From contig LUCM01000715.1 of the NCBI GenBank assembly GCA_008360955.1, positions 1 through 64,000 of the forward strand: 64,000 nucleotides of DNA. Reading direction: 5' to 3'. The notes under the pieces were generated by a model. It was given only the letters and a program-made list of their open reading frames with translations, searched no databases and had not been told where the DNA came from. The DNA is from Fasciolopsis buskii. Its lineage: Eukaryota > Platyhelminthes > Trematoda > Plagiorchiida > Fasciolidae. The number at the start of each line of letters is the position of its first letter. Positions within the stretch are counted from its first letter, which is position 1. Shown here piece after piece: positions 48,850 to 60,044 of the stretch. The position numbers and the translations under genes were made by a program.

Positions 48850-51560
48850 GCAGCAGAAGAGGCTTATCGAACGCAAGAATGTCACCGACTGCGACACTAA
48901 ACAATATTACCTATTTTCTGCAAACATTAATTCAGGGGATCTCGTGCACTCCATACCGGCAACCTGACTGCAGCTACACCAGCCAGTCCACTTTTACCCG
49001 TCATCGACTGGCTAACCGGAACTGTCCTCTAACAATTTCCTGCCTCAAGGAGCAACGTACAACAAGGCAGTCATTCCGTGGGTATGCGCAAAGCATGTCC
49101 CAATCACCTTAATCTATTCTGACTTAGTGTCTGTTCTGAAAGCTAGACCATCGGACCCAGTACCGGAAGCCTAACCTTTGAGTTACTCACAGAATTCCCC
49201 CACCATGTCCTAGCAATGCTACGAAAACAACAGTATTCGAACCTCAAAAATCCTGCCCTCAACGGTCATGTTTTGGAGGCAGAGAACAATACTGACCTCA
49301 CTGCTACGGTGTATACTCAACCTGTGCTCGACCACCGAATATCACACCGACGCTACAGATGTCGCAATTCATTAGTGCCAATCGAGGCTTCCGGATGCGA
49401 GGAGACACTTCATCCGATAGATGACCACCAGATGAGATAGGACAACTCCAGAAATTAAGTTTCCACCTTACGCAGTTCTTCTGAAGTCAAGAACAAGGCT
49501 CGGCTTTGAGAAAGTCCATTCCTGCGACATTTTGCAATTCGAAGGCGCAAAACGCATACCAAACATACATATACTATCGTTCAAACAATCGAGGAAAACC
49601 TGCAACTTACTTGAGTCTTCACTCAGAAGCCCAACGTCCTCCGCATATTTCGGGTCATACAGATTCCTGTCTGAGCAAATATCACTGCCACTATTCTCAC
49701 ATGAAGATGGAACTATTTCCGCAACCATTCCAATGACAAAGTTAAAAGAAAGGGTGAAGGGGACAACCCTGAAAAACACCAATTCTCGTGGTGAACTCGA
49801 GTGAGAGATCGCCGTAATCTCGAACTCGGCTTCCGCTGTTCGCACACAGGCATCGCATAAGCAAAACCATTTACTGGGAGCCAACGATGCATAGCTGCAC
49901 GATCGATTGAGTCGAACGTCGCTTTTAGACCAACAAAGACAGAAGTAGTAGGTTTCTGAACATGTGCTCATGTTATAAGATTTGGTCAATGCAGTGACGG
50001 AAACCCCCTCGTTTCTCACGCATACATCTTTCTCGAGTACTAAATAATCGGCTGATCATGCAGTGCCTATCAACCGAATACCTCTGAGGGTCTAACACCT
50101 TTCTTATAGGTTGGCCTAACCACCAATCAACACCAGTACTTAGGAATCTCTTCCTTTGACCAGACTGATAGCAAGACTTTTGTCAAATTCGAAGTTAACA
50201 TTTGGTCATCATCCTTGATGAAAGAAGGCCACAGTCCACTTGATCCACCTGTCTCATATCTTTTAAGAAAACCTATCTCCCTCATCATACCCATTTTCGG
50301 TGGGTGGCTGGCATCCAATTGCACTGATTTACATGCAGGCAAAAGTAGAAGTCCCACTGTAGCCACAGACAAACTAAACTGCACCCTAAAGTGTTCTGTC
50401 CAGTGCGCCGGCCGACTCTGCGAAGGGAAAATCAGTGTGCCGTAGGATTTCTTAATCACCTCGCTTACGTTCGTACCAGTATTCCTAATCCGTCGGTAAA
50501 GGTTGCAATTAATTCCAATAGTCGCAGCCTTTTCAATTTACTTACTCTACCCTATCCACTACTGCTCCCGGTCATTTGTCAGCCTCCTGGTCAGTTGACG
50601 TCTCAGAGATTTACATGTTTCGTTGTATTTTAGGTCCGGAGGACTGATGTGTGAGCATCCAACAGTTCAGTTGAAGCCGAGATTATTCACCACTTCTGGG
50701 GTTTATATGGAAAGAGGCCCTGTATGGCAGTTGTCGCTGGGTGAAGAGCTTCTTCGATCTGCTCCCAGGGTTCTCTAGGGCCCTGGGCTTTGTGCTGAGA
50801 CGACCGCATTGAGAGTTCCGACTGGAACTGAATTCGGGAATTATTCTTTAGGATCAGCTGTGCCGGACAAGTGACCTTTGTGCTGGTTCGACCACAGATT
50901 ACGAGCATCCAAATCGAGCTCCGACCAAAATGCTGTCTGAGTCCATAGGTGTAGACCAGAATGGTCAACAGTCCTAAACTAATCCATACCACCGGTGACC
51001 GAAAGCAATGTGATCTATCTGAGTCCAATGCTGTGAAGGCAAAGTGGGTGCCAGGTGAGCTGATATCGCCATTTATGGAAAAATCGGTGTTCGCCAGAAA
51101 CAGCCTGTGATCAGAAAACTTGGAAGAGACTGTCTCCAATGTCCGTGCAATTGGTCGGGACAGAAAATCGGCCTCTGCTAAGTACCGAAGTTGGGCGTTA
51201 CAATCACCAACAAGGACCACAAAGTCCGTTGAATGCACGCCGTAGAATGCTCGGGGCAAGTCGTGGTAAGACTCGTCTTTAGTCTTTGGGAGCTGCACTT
51301 AGTGGGCACACACAGATATGACGAACGAACAACGCCCCAATCGACTGCTATCCACGCATATATAACCGAACTACAAATAAACGGCTGTTGACTGGGATCC
51401 ATTCTAACAGTGTATGTTCCGCTAGCATGCTCAGCGCGATTCCAACACCAGGCTGACTACGAGTGTTCGAAACCGGATCACCGGACACGCGAAGTGTGAA
51501 ATGAAAGAATGAGGTTGCATCTGGACTACGAAGTGTGAACACGGAAGTGAGATCCTACAT
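48850..51560 (-). mobile_element. Nearly full-length decayed RTE-like LINE: endonuclease, RT, C-terminal region
   Basis: Minus strand, high to low. Endonuclease: PGVGIALSMLAEHTLLEWIP with VNSRLFVVRL (51460-51360), then STDFVVLVGDCNAQLRYLAE at about 51225, which keeps the GD-NAQ motif lost in the 37 kb copy, and LETVSSKFSDHRLFLANTDF. Linker and RT start near 50500-50100. RT core: a palm fragment with VIGMVAEIVPSS, then NLYDPKYAEDVGLLSEDSSK near 49650 (YADD changed to YAED) and MFGMRFAPSNCKM. C-terminal region: LRAGFLRFEYCCFRSIARTW with WGNSVSNSKVRLPVLG (about 49240-49150), LGHALRIPTE, and an end near 48860. Repeated stops and shifts. This is the most complete copy of the family in the window and differs enough from the 34 kb copy to suggest another subfamily. 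Confidence 0.87.
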
Positions 51561-51564
51561 GGGG

Positions 51565-52105
51565 GTTTCAGAGAATAAGGATACGTTTTAAAAGTTCCAA
51601 GAATCCTAACTAGGGCAGCTTATTGCCCTATTTGGGTGAGTTTGCGGACACTAAAGGCAAGCAAGTGAAGTGAACCTTAAATTTGAGTAATGCTTGCATA
51701 CTATTTCTTCCCCTTCCGTTAATAATGTCGTCAGATAAATCCGTCGAACCGCAGCCAACTTTCATGGTTCCTACATTGAAAATTAGAAGGGTCCTCTGTG
51801 TAAAGGATATTGGAGGTAATCGGGATATTGGCACCTCGCGGCTGCCCACATTTCAGAAAGGGTTTTTCTTTGTGAGCCCTGACCGGACATTCGATTCGAA
51901 ATTCTTACCCACAAGTCAGTTGGGCGCTTAACCCATCACGGGTAATCGGACCAAGCGCATACTTACCATTCCTCACCATGTTCGAGATAACGTATGTCAC
52001 GGTCCTGACTGTCTTGTACTGCCACCGATGCAGTATGGAATTCATAGTGATTACTCTATTCACTGAGATCTTTTGGACGAGGGCAGCTAGGAAATCCAGC
52101 CACTT
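51565..52105. other. Spacer between RTE-like and CR1-like elements
   Basis: Probably the 5' part of the RTE-like copy just below it (N-terminal low-complexity region), but no motif confirms this. A 82-codon plus-strand frame at 51683-51931 has no known domain. Confidence 0.35.
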
Positions 52106-52109
52106 AGCA

Positions 52110-52742
52110 CGAAAAGGATTGGGATAATCAATCAAAGCTTTTGGTTCTAACGGCAACCTGTCTCCAGTGCAAGAGGAACAAATGAGAAGAGGCAAATTTG
52201 TTTGGATCAGTTATTCTTCTGCTCACTTTCCCAACTGAATTGTCAACTCAAATCAGCCTCCGACCTGGAGGATTAGGCAACTAATTCGTCAGGCATCTAT
52301 CCATTGATCTTCTAGGCATGATTGGACTTTCGGCTTGAAATAAGCCATCCTGTATAGTTTGTTGGGTCACGGAAGCATGCAAGCTGTCACACAAAGTCAA
52401 GATGCAGTCTGTTCGCGACGGGTGCGGTTGGAGAATAGCTGAGAATGCTAGCAGCCCTGCCACATGCAAATTAGTCTTAAAATACACTGCTGTGAGGGGC
52501 TTGATGACAGCCTCTGAAATTTGATTCCAACCACTGATTATTCCGTCTATGAAGAAATTAGCTTTTACACCTTTGAGGAATTGCGGTTTCATTAGCTTTA
52601 GTGCGTGTCCTCTGCCGGTTTGCTTATTCTCCAAAGTGAACAAAGGGACATAGGTTATTGACAAATCCCTTGGGGGTCTAAATGTTCGCATCAGGTCACC
52701 CTTCAAACTGTCTCCTTCGGAATGTGATTCCAATTTATTCAT
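52110..52742 (-). mobile_element. C-terminus and 3' tail of a CR1-like LINE
   Basis: A 153-codon minus-strand frame contains the well-known C-terminal block of CR1-type polyproteins: YVPLFTLENKQTGRGHALKL, MKPQFLKGVKANFF, then IISGWNQISEAVIKPLTAVY (family form 'RGH..KL.K......R..FF..RV...WN.LP..VV.A..V..FK'). The RT itself is not upstream, where the sequence turns unrecognisable. The downstream tail (52420-52110) is the segment shared with 11.7, 33.1 and 36.8 kb and allows those fragments to be assigned to the same family. The frame is broken shortly before and after. Confidence 0.78.
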
Positions 52743-52744
52743 TC

Positions 52745-53135
52745 TGTCATGCTATGACAAGTTCTCATAGCCAGAGATGGATTTCGTGAAACGTATCTAT
52801 GGATAGCCCTGTCTCTGTGTGCGATGGAAGCCTAGGCCTGCATTCAAGATGAAGTCTGACGATCTACTTGGGTAGGGGGACTACTGCCCTAATGTTTACA
52901 GTGTCCCCTTGTAGTGAAGACTGTTGTTTAACGTTTCTCTGTTCAACCATTTAGTTTGACCGACCAAGCGGGACCCCGAACGGTGTGCTTGTGTGAATGG
53001 TATGATCGCTCTTAGAGATGAATGTGTATGCAGTAGAAATTAGCAGACTGGTCTGTACAAAATCAAAAATTGAACTTCACGAAATATTTTTTGTAGGCAT
53101 TACTATGCATTTGTTTAAAAATTTACGTTTTCGAT
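52745..53135. other. No clear feature
   Basis: Might contain further CR1-like sequence upstream of the C-terminal block, but no RT motif can be read. Confidence 0.35.
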
Positions 53136-53139
53136 GTTT

Positions 53140-54240
53140 AGTTGAGGCGGACGAGTTCTGTAGACAGGCCACAAAGCATTCGCGCCACTGACTTCGGTTC
53201 TGAGCTATGTTCCTTGGCCTCTCTAACGAGCAACAGGAAGGCGGGAAGCATCAACCGAGGCCACAACTGGACCTCACTTCTTCATATCTCTATGTTAAAT
53301 CACGGCCTGACCGCCGCATTGCTTCCTGCAGGCTTGCCCAGCACATGTAAGGAGGGGACGAAAAGGTAGACGATCGGCAGGCATGTATAATACGTGTCCA
53401 AACCACCGAAAGTGATGTCCAGCGATTATCTCAGTCAAGGGACAACCGTCTGCACCCAAAACACGACAGTGCACCTGATCATTGCTCACCCAGTGCTCCG
53501 ACCAGACCCGAGCCATGCTTCGGAGACATCGGTGACCGAAAAAGGAAATTCGCCGGACAGCCTCAACACGGATAGACCAGGTCTTGCAGCCGTAATGCAG
53601 AACATGAACTGTGGTATGATGCCCCTTCCCTTGATGGAAAACCGAATGACATGATGGTACCACAAGTGTCGTCGGTTTGCGAAAGCTACTCTGGCTTTCG
53701 CAATTCGTGATGTGACCTCTCTCTAACACCTCCACCACTCTCGAGGTAGTTGAATCTATTGACTATCTCTAACCAATCACAACAAATGGCGAATACAGGT
53801 ACAAGCTCCTGTCAGTCTTGAAGAACTACCTTGCCTTTTAAAGGCGCAAAGCCCAAGGTATCTGGATACTTCAATCACGAAGCAGTCTAACGAGCGTTTA
53901 ATTGCCTGTGCGTCGTCACTCAACAAGGCACATCGTCGGCATACTCCTAGTCACAAGCCTTGTTCCCTGGGCGGACTTCAACTCCACCGTCTAGAATGCC
54001 AGATGAGTAGTTTTGTAGAACATCCTCTATGACAATGTTGGAAAGAAATGGAGATATAGGCCAGCCTTGTCGTATTCCACTGGAGACAACGAAGGGTGTC
54101 GAAAACTGCTCGCAAGCTGTGACTCGACCTAACGTATGACGGTACACTTCCTTTAGGACCGAGATACTTCTCAGGTACTCCATTTCTCAACAAACATTGT
54201 CATAGTGCAAACTCATCAACAGAGTCAAAGGTTGAACGAA
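53140..54240 (-). mobile_element. Decayed RTE-like LINE, RT palm to C-terminus
   Basis: Minus strand, high to low: YLRSISVLKEVYRHTLGRVT, then TPFVVSSGIRQGWPISPFLS and NIVIEDVLQN at 54185-54010; EYADDVPC at about 53945, a preserved YADD box set between two stop codons; QAIKRSLDCFVIEVSRYLGL near 53900; then HVLHYGCKTWSIRVEAVRRI, FFGHRCLRSMARVWSEHWVS and FRWFGHVLYMPADRLPFRPL at 53660-53360; the end lies near 53140. The endonuclease is absent. The 76-codon frame at 54519-54289 may be linker sequence of the same copy but is not recognisable. Confidence 0.87.
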
Positions 54241-54249
54241 TTTCTAAGA

Positions 54250-55765
54250 ACAAAAGGATCACTGGTCTTTGGAAAGTAAAACGGTGTACTAACACCTCGG
54301 TTTCAAAAACAATGGCGCATTCTTCACCTTCCATAACTTAACCCAAGCTAGTTTCGCTTCAGAAAGTCGGATAGATTCGCCTAAGGAACGGTCCCAAGAG
54401 GCTCTCAGCTGAATTAAAATGAACGCTGCAGTCCACCCGGCTCCGAAAGTAGATTCCACGAACAACAATAACCATGGCATTGTAATGTGGCGTGTCGATT
54501 TACAAAGGTCCCAACCCACCTACCTTGATTATGATGAGTGATAAAGGAGAGCGGTTCGTATAATCCGGTGAATTTTATTTACGTTCCATGTTAGTCGCGG
54601 CAAAGAGGAGTTTAAAGCGGATTTTAATGACTGCTTATTCCTTCCCAGTCTACTAGTACTATTAAGACTATGTATTCGTTTCGTCCACCATGACCTGTTT
54701 CTCCTTACCAAGTGTCTTTTATTTCTGTGAAGGCATTCGACGGTAAATATATTTCGATCACATTTGCTAGACAGTTAATTTAATATCTTATCTTGTAGTC
54801 TAATAATGAAGTTAATCGAAGCGTCTGTTGCATACTTATTTAAATCCGCAATTCAAATACTAATGGATTTGAAAATTTGTATTGATCATCTCTCATGTTG
54901 TCTATCACGGGGTTTGGGTCACTCACTTTGTCGTTTAGAGCGCAAATCTTTGACCTTCGACCTCAGGGCGTAGGTTAAGCGTAGTTCGAAAGTCATGGTT
55001 CTGAAAGAGGTTCCATGCCCAAGCTAATGACAACCCTATAAATACGGAAGAAAGCCGACAACTGTACAAACGCACACGGCGAGGGAAAGTCTACCATGTA
55101 AACGCCACTCTCACCGATCAGGACCTCATGAATTCGGGACCCATTTAGCCGTTCTGACAAGCACCGTTTTGGAAGATTCCGACTAGATAATTTCACACGT
55201 TTTTCACGCGACGTTTCTACCGGATATCATGGGTATTTGGCCATAATGTAAGGCTCAGCAGTTCCTTTGATAACTCCGAATGCTAATGGGAGCATTGTCG
55301 AAATATCAACTGTGAAGAAATGAATTCTTAATTCTTCAAAACCTCTACGGCCCCTTTGAGTATCAGTTACCACACAAAGACAAACAATGCTTGAAAAGTC
55401 AGTGATCAACAACCATGCGTCAATGCTAGCTTGTCTCGGCTTATCACGATCGAATCCCACACCAAAAGGTGAACCATGAAAAGAAGTGAACTAGTAGCTG
55501 GATGAATGGAGGATGAATCGATTAGCAGTCAGTGGACGGGCCAACACGAATCACTGTTGAGGATTTTCAATGGGACACTTTTGATTAAACACGCTTGAAA
55601 GCCTGTGAAGTCAGTCACAATCCTTTTCATCATCATCTTGCAGCAATAAACAACATCGCGAGTCTAGTTGACCACTACCTTTTCACCCAGCTCCAAGCTG
55701 TAATGTCAAGAATGAAAATGCAACGTACCCGGAGAGCCGACTCCAACGCGTGGGGAAATAAAATA
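54250..55765. other. No gene recognised
   Basis: Possible linker remains of the preceding RTE-like copy up to 54520; beyond that, short frames without known motifs. Confidence 0.45.
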
Positions 55766-55769
55766 ATGC

Positions 55770-57010
55770 CGTAGTAGTTGCGACATGAAATGCACAATCT
55801 AACTCCCCAAAATGATTCGACTGAAAGTGACAACACGATCACCACTATTCACGGCTCGTTGACATATTCTTTGATGTCTCCAACCGATTGCCTGGCGGAT
55901 CTTTCGGGCCCCAACCACAGAGGCGCGGGAAAATTACTTCACTTAAATTCCCTGTGCATCTCATCCCACGCTATCACCTTATCTGTTGGTCTTTATGTTG
56001 TTTGTTCCAGTTCGTGGGAGGAACGTAGAATGGGACCCTATATGGTTGGCGTGCAACACGTGGCCCACGAAATCTACTGAAGTGAGTAGGCTGTAACAAA
56101 GTACTCTCTGAAACAGGTACCCACTACTGAACTGATAACTTCCACAATGTTTAGGCAGTAATTTCTGCTTTGCTTACCTAATCCTAGCCATACCTCGCAA
56201 ACATTGATGACCAAAAACCATCAAGTGACAAACATTTTCAGCAAGCAAGTTTCAAGTCTTACAACCATATAATAAGAATGAATGCACTGTGACACCCTAC
56301 ACTTTGATGAAATATCCATCAGAAGCCACTAGTACATGGGCGCAATATACGGATGTTCACGTCTAACACTGTCACCATTCTTAGTCAAGTAGCTGATGAG
56401 GTAATTGAAACGTTCTACAGTTATCAGTTCCTCTACATCGAATATCAAGTTCGGAACTACTGATGTACAGTCTCGTAACAGCATTTTACAATGTGAAGGC
56501 ACAAAACACAAGCCAAATAGAATTGTGGATCTGATCTTTTTGTCGAATGCAAGTTGTGTGTGTTCCGTACATCCGACCAAACACACAAGGTAGTCCGTAT
56601 AGTCTAGATCACATAGGTTCGACGTCTACATTTTGAAAACCTCCTAAACTGTATTCCATTATCCGGTCCATCACGCAGTTGGATAGGGATGGGAAGATGG
56701 GATGTCCTTGTGGAACATTGTGGTCGTTTCGAATGAAATTGCCTGTTCACCTTATATTCGTACACGACCACAGCTATGCGAGTACAATTCTGGCACAGGG
56801 TTAGCACGCTTGTGGTGAGCAGCATGGGGCGACAAATCTACGGGGGCTTTCAAGTCGTGGAAAATCACGATTCTTGGGATGACGGTGTGTGTGTGTGTGT
56901 GTGGTGATGGGTGAAATTCTGGTGGATTCATTCTCGACCTAGGTTCATTCCAGTCTGCTGTTTACAGATCTTACCTTTGTGAATCGGGATCAAAGGGGGT
57001 CACATATTCA
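55770..57010 (-). mobile_element. Decayed RTE-like LINE, RT to C-terminal end, with CA microsatellite inside
   Basis: Minus strand: VTPFDPDSQ (remnant of the 'VVPVFKKG' start, near 57000), IFHDLKAPVDLSPHAAHHKR ('FLDLKAAFDSVDR', near 56860), ELYSHSCGRVRIYGEQAISF, DLDYTDYLVCLVGC near 56600 (YADD changed to YTDY), FGLCFVPSHCKMLLRDCTSV and VPNLIFDVEELITVERFNYL near 56480, and finally a LGPERSARQS..DIKEY remnant of the 'GWGPKD..WLETLKD' end near 55880. A CA/GT dinucleotide tract has expanded within the RT region. Highly degraded, with many stops. Confidence 0.8.
56885..56903. repeat. (GT)n microsatellite
   Basis: About nine GT units inside the RTE-like copy. Confidence 0.93.
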
Positions 57011-57019
57011 ACCACTCAC

Positions 57020-58905
57020 ATTACAAACACAGAATGATTTTCATTACTGAATAGATTTCAGATCTGAATGACTTGATTTTTTTGCTCGGGTGATTATTAT
57101 TCCGTGGATAAAGTGACTGGTGATTACTGGTAACGAATGACTATTTGAAGTTTACCACAGCAACACACTCATTTTCCACTGATTGCAGGCTTACTTTTCT
57201 TTTCAAGTGTCACTGAACGTGGAATATCCATCACTTAACTGATGACAAACAGTTTGTCAGTCACATATGGCTTATGAAGAAGCATGGGTATACGTCTAGT
57301 GGATGATAAATCGTCGCATCCATTATCCTACCCGACGGTCGGGAGAACTGCGGGGAGAGCTCACTGATTATGTCAATTGATAAACTGAACAAAAAGACCT
57401 CATAACAAGGTCAAGTAATAACGATGGATCTAATTAACTGGTGGACTGATCGATCACTGGATGATTATCAGAGGAAACCAACATCGGGGATTTGTTTTGG
57501 TCTAACAAATGAACATTATTGTCCGCTCGACTTGGCTTTTCTTATTAGAGTTAATTGGGATCGGAGAGAGAAACGACTCACGATTGACTAGAGATGAGAG
57601 CAGTTGTCTGTTCTGTTTTTTTGTATTTTCAAGCAGTGGACCGTTTGAGTTTCGTTTTTCAAATGATGACTACAGTGCTTCCACAAGCTGATTTTGGCTT
57701 AGTCGTACAGCGGCTTGGGAAACTTCCATCCATTTCATGATGCAGAATTAGTTTGATTTTCGACGGATCACTAAAGAACTTCCTGAAACGTGTAACTAAG
57801 GCCTAGTGTGCATGTGTGTGTGTGTGTTTGTTTGTAAGTCCAACTACTCTGGCTCATAAGTCTGTCCCACATAATGCTGAGTCAGTCAGGATCTTTTTTT
57901 TACAGTCGGTGAAACATCCACGATACGATTAGAGCAAATGAGTCTAGCAAGTTTGACTAAAGCGGGGATTGCCAAAATAATTCTGGGGATCCGTTTCCTT
58001 TAGGTTGGAGCGTTATTCGTCAGGACGCCATGAGGCAATCACACGCTCGTAGACACGTACAAAAATACAGACACACGACTGCATACAAACAGCTGCGTAG
58101 TTGTCATATTGCGCCAAGTTCTATCGACCTAGCTGCTCCCCGTAGGAAAGCGAGGAATTTTTAGACAGTTTTATTACCCATTGATTTATTCCTGTGAAAC
58201 ACGAGGTGTGCACGTATAAGGCCTGTGTGTGCGCGTGTATGTTTGCGTGGGTTCACTGGACAGACTATGCTCAGTTTGTTCTTGTGACGCGTAGCGGACG
58301 CACGCTGTAGGCCATGCGAGAAGACCCTCTAAAGTCGGCACATTTTAAGGATAAACAGAAGATTTCAGTTCACGTGATATCATCTGTGTGGGTGCCCCCA
58401 TAACGATACGTTTGATTAGTGTCTGGATTAGACACTCTTCCGCTTCTCTCTGTCAAATCTGTCTAACCGAAGTTTCATAACGAAATATGCCGATGAATTC
58501 AGTTTATGGTGGTTGAATGATTTGTGGGACTTTGCAACCTAGGTAATCGAATTATAAAACACTGGGTTGAGAATCATGTGCTTATGCAATTCGAGAGGTT
58601 CTTGAATGCGATCGAGATGTGTGAGCCATACGCCATGGTTCCGTTCGGTCTCGTAGCTCAGCAGTGGGTGGTTGTTATGCCTACGTTTAAATCCGATATG
58701 TTTTAGTGATCTGTGCCAGTTGGATTTGTTCAACATTTGATTTTGTCTTCCGATAAATTCATCTTCCAATAAATGTAATTACTTTCTTAAAGTACCCGGG
58801 ACTTAGTAAGAAACAGAGGTGTAAGTCGAGAACTAACTGATAGAAAAGTAGGCTGAAATTTTTCAAGATAGATAAAAAGACCAAACGACGTAAGGAGTGT
58901 ATCGA
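57020..58905. other. No gene recognised
   Basis: Short frames on both strands. The pair of opposite 60-76 codon frames at 58524-58769 has no known motif. GT-rich patches occur near 57815 and 58215. Confidence 0.45.
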
Positions 58906-58912
58906 AAAATCG

Positions 58913-58985
58913 ATGCGCCATGTATTGGTTTTTATTGTGAAGGCCTTGAGAAAGACTACCCACGGTAGTCGAAACGTTGGCGCAT
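58913..58985 (+). repeat. Structured repeat: hairpin followed by GAAAC, enclosed by inverted arms
   Basis: A perfect 7-bp hairpin, GACTACC-CAC-GGTAGTC (58954-58970), is followed directly by GAAACGTTGG. Outer arms ATGCGCCA (58913-58920) and TGGCGCAT (58978-58985) pair perfectly. Stem-GAAA-closing arm is the layout of a hammerhead, but where CTGATGA is expected the sequence reads TTGTGAAGGCC and the hairpin starts about a dozen bases after it, so a working ribozyme is not supported. Likely a fragment of a mobile element with such a motif. Confidence 0.42.
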
Positions 58986-58989
58986 TACA

Positions 58990-59890
58990 TCTACCAACAA
59001 CGCTGTGTTATTAATATTATATCATTCACAATAGATAAAAAGGTTTACAAAAATTAAGGGTAGAAGTCAGAATCTGAAGGGTGTGAGAGCGGAGTTAAAT
59101 GAAGTAAATCTAATTTCAGACCGATGGATAAGTGGACATGACCGGTCTTGTTACAGAATATATATTGACATTATGCCAGGTTAAGACAATCTAATTGCCG
59201 AATGTTCTGTGAGTGCTAATGATTAAACTGAATATTCTTATCCTTATGACTTCTGCTTTTCCCAGTATGTGTAGTCTTGCGGGACTTATCCATACGATAA
59301 GTTGAATTGTTTACAAATGCTCAGGTTACCAATCCATAATGACCGGTCCAGTGACAGGGTTAGTGAGGTTGTGGCTGATGTTAACCACGGTAAAATGTAC
59401 AACTAGCTTTATTGACCATCTATCGTCCGCGGTGTAAACGGCAAACTGCTCGATGATGAAGTATTGGAAACATCCGTTATTCAAAGTGTTAGAATGTGTA
59501 TCTCTTAGTCGATGCAGTAATCATGCACCGAAAGGTGACACAATAGGATGCGCATCGTCCCATAGTGCCAGAAAACACTTTGACGAGTGGTTTAAACAAA
59601 ACAACTAGTTTGAAAACAAAACCGGTGGTTCCAAATTATAATCAAATTCAATGCGTTTGTTACGAAGTAATCTTCCTATTGTACTTCAATTCACTTTATC
59701 TTATTTCACTTTGTTTTACGATCAGAGGAATGCACACAGCATTGCATGGTCCAGCTTACATGCCAAACAGTCAGAATCAGCTCTGATTGCATAGGAAACC
59801 GTCTATCCCTATGGCTGGGCCAACAACCTGTGGCTGTGCAAGTCACTGACGTCATTCGTGCAAAATCATCATGTGGTGAAGTTCACCAAA
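58990..59890. other. No gene recognised
   Basis: A 73-codon plus-strand frame at 59565-59786 has no known domain; nothing else stands out. Confidence 0.45.
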
Positions 59891-59896
59891 AAACCA

Positions 59897-60035
59897 CCCA
59901 GTGGTGAAATGGCTAAGACGTTTAACAAACAATTGTCTGTTCCGTGTGCGAATTGCAGTTCTGATGCGGTGGATAGGCACTGCTGATGATTCCTAATAAG
60001 GATGAAATAGTTGAACAAAGGTTCCACGATTGTTT
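59897..60035 (+). repeat. tRNA-headed SINE with hammerhead-like 3' domain (Sm-alpha-like)
   Basis: The head carries an A-box-like TGGTGAAATGGCTAAGACG (59902-59920) and a decayed B-box (TGTGCGAATTGCAG, about 59944-59957), the internal promoter boxes of tRNA-derived SINEs. Immediately downstream lies a hammerhead-like core (59969-60027, listed separately). A tRNA-like head joined to a hammerhead is the organisation of the schistosome Sm-alpha repeats, which supports a trematode origin. Only one copy was seen in this window. Confidence 0.62.
59969..60027 (+). ncRNA. Hammerhead-ribozyme-like core in the SINE
   Basis: CTGATGA (59983-59989) is an exact hammerhead first core. Next comes a 14-base stem II segment, TTCCTAATAAGGAT, able to form TCC/GGA plus a T-T mismatch, then GAAA (60004-60007), the second core. 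Outer arms GTGGA (59969-59973) and TCCAC (60023-60027) can close stem I. The cleavage triplet is not intact: where GUC is expected after a short stem III the sequence reads TAGTTGAAC, so only a weak GUU alternative exists. Self-cleavage is therefore doubtful; the motif is a recognisable but decayed ribozyme. Confidence 0.55.
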
Positions 60036-60044
60036 AATGGTTAG

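Noticed and set aside
53142..53369. 75-codon plus-strand frame
   Set aside because: It is antisense to the C-terminal end of the RTE-like copy on the minus strand.
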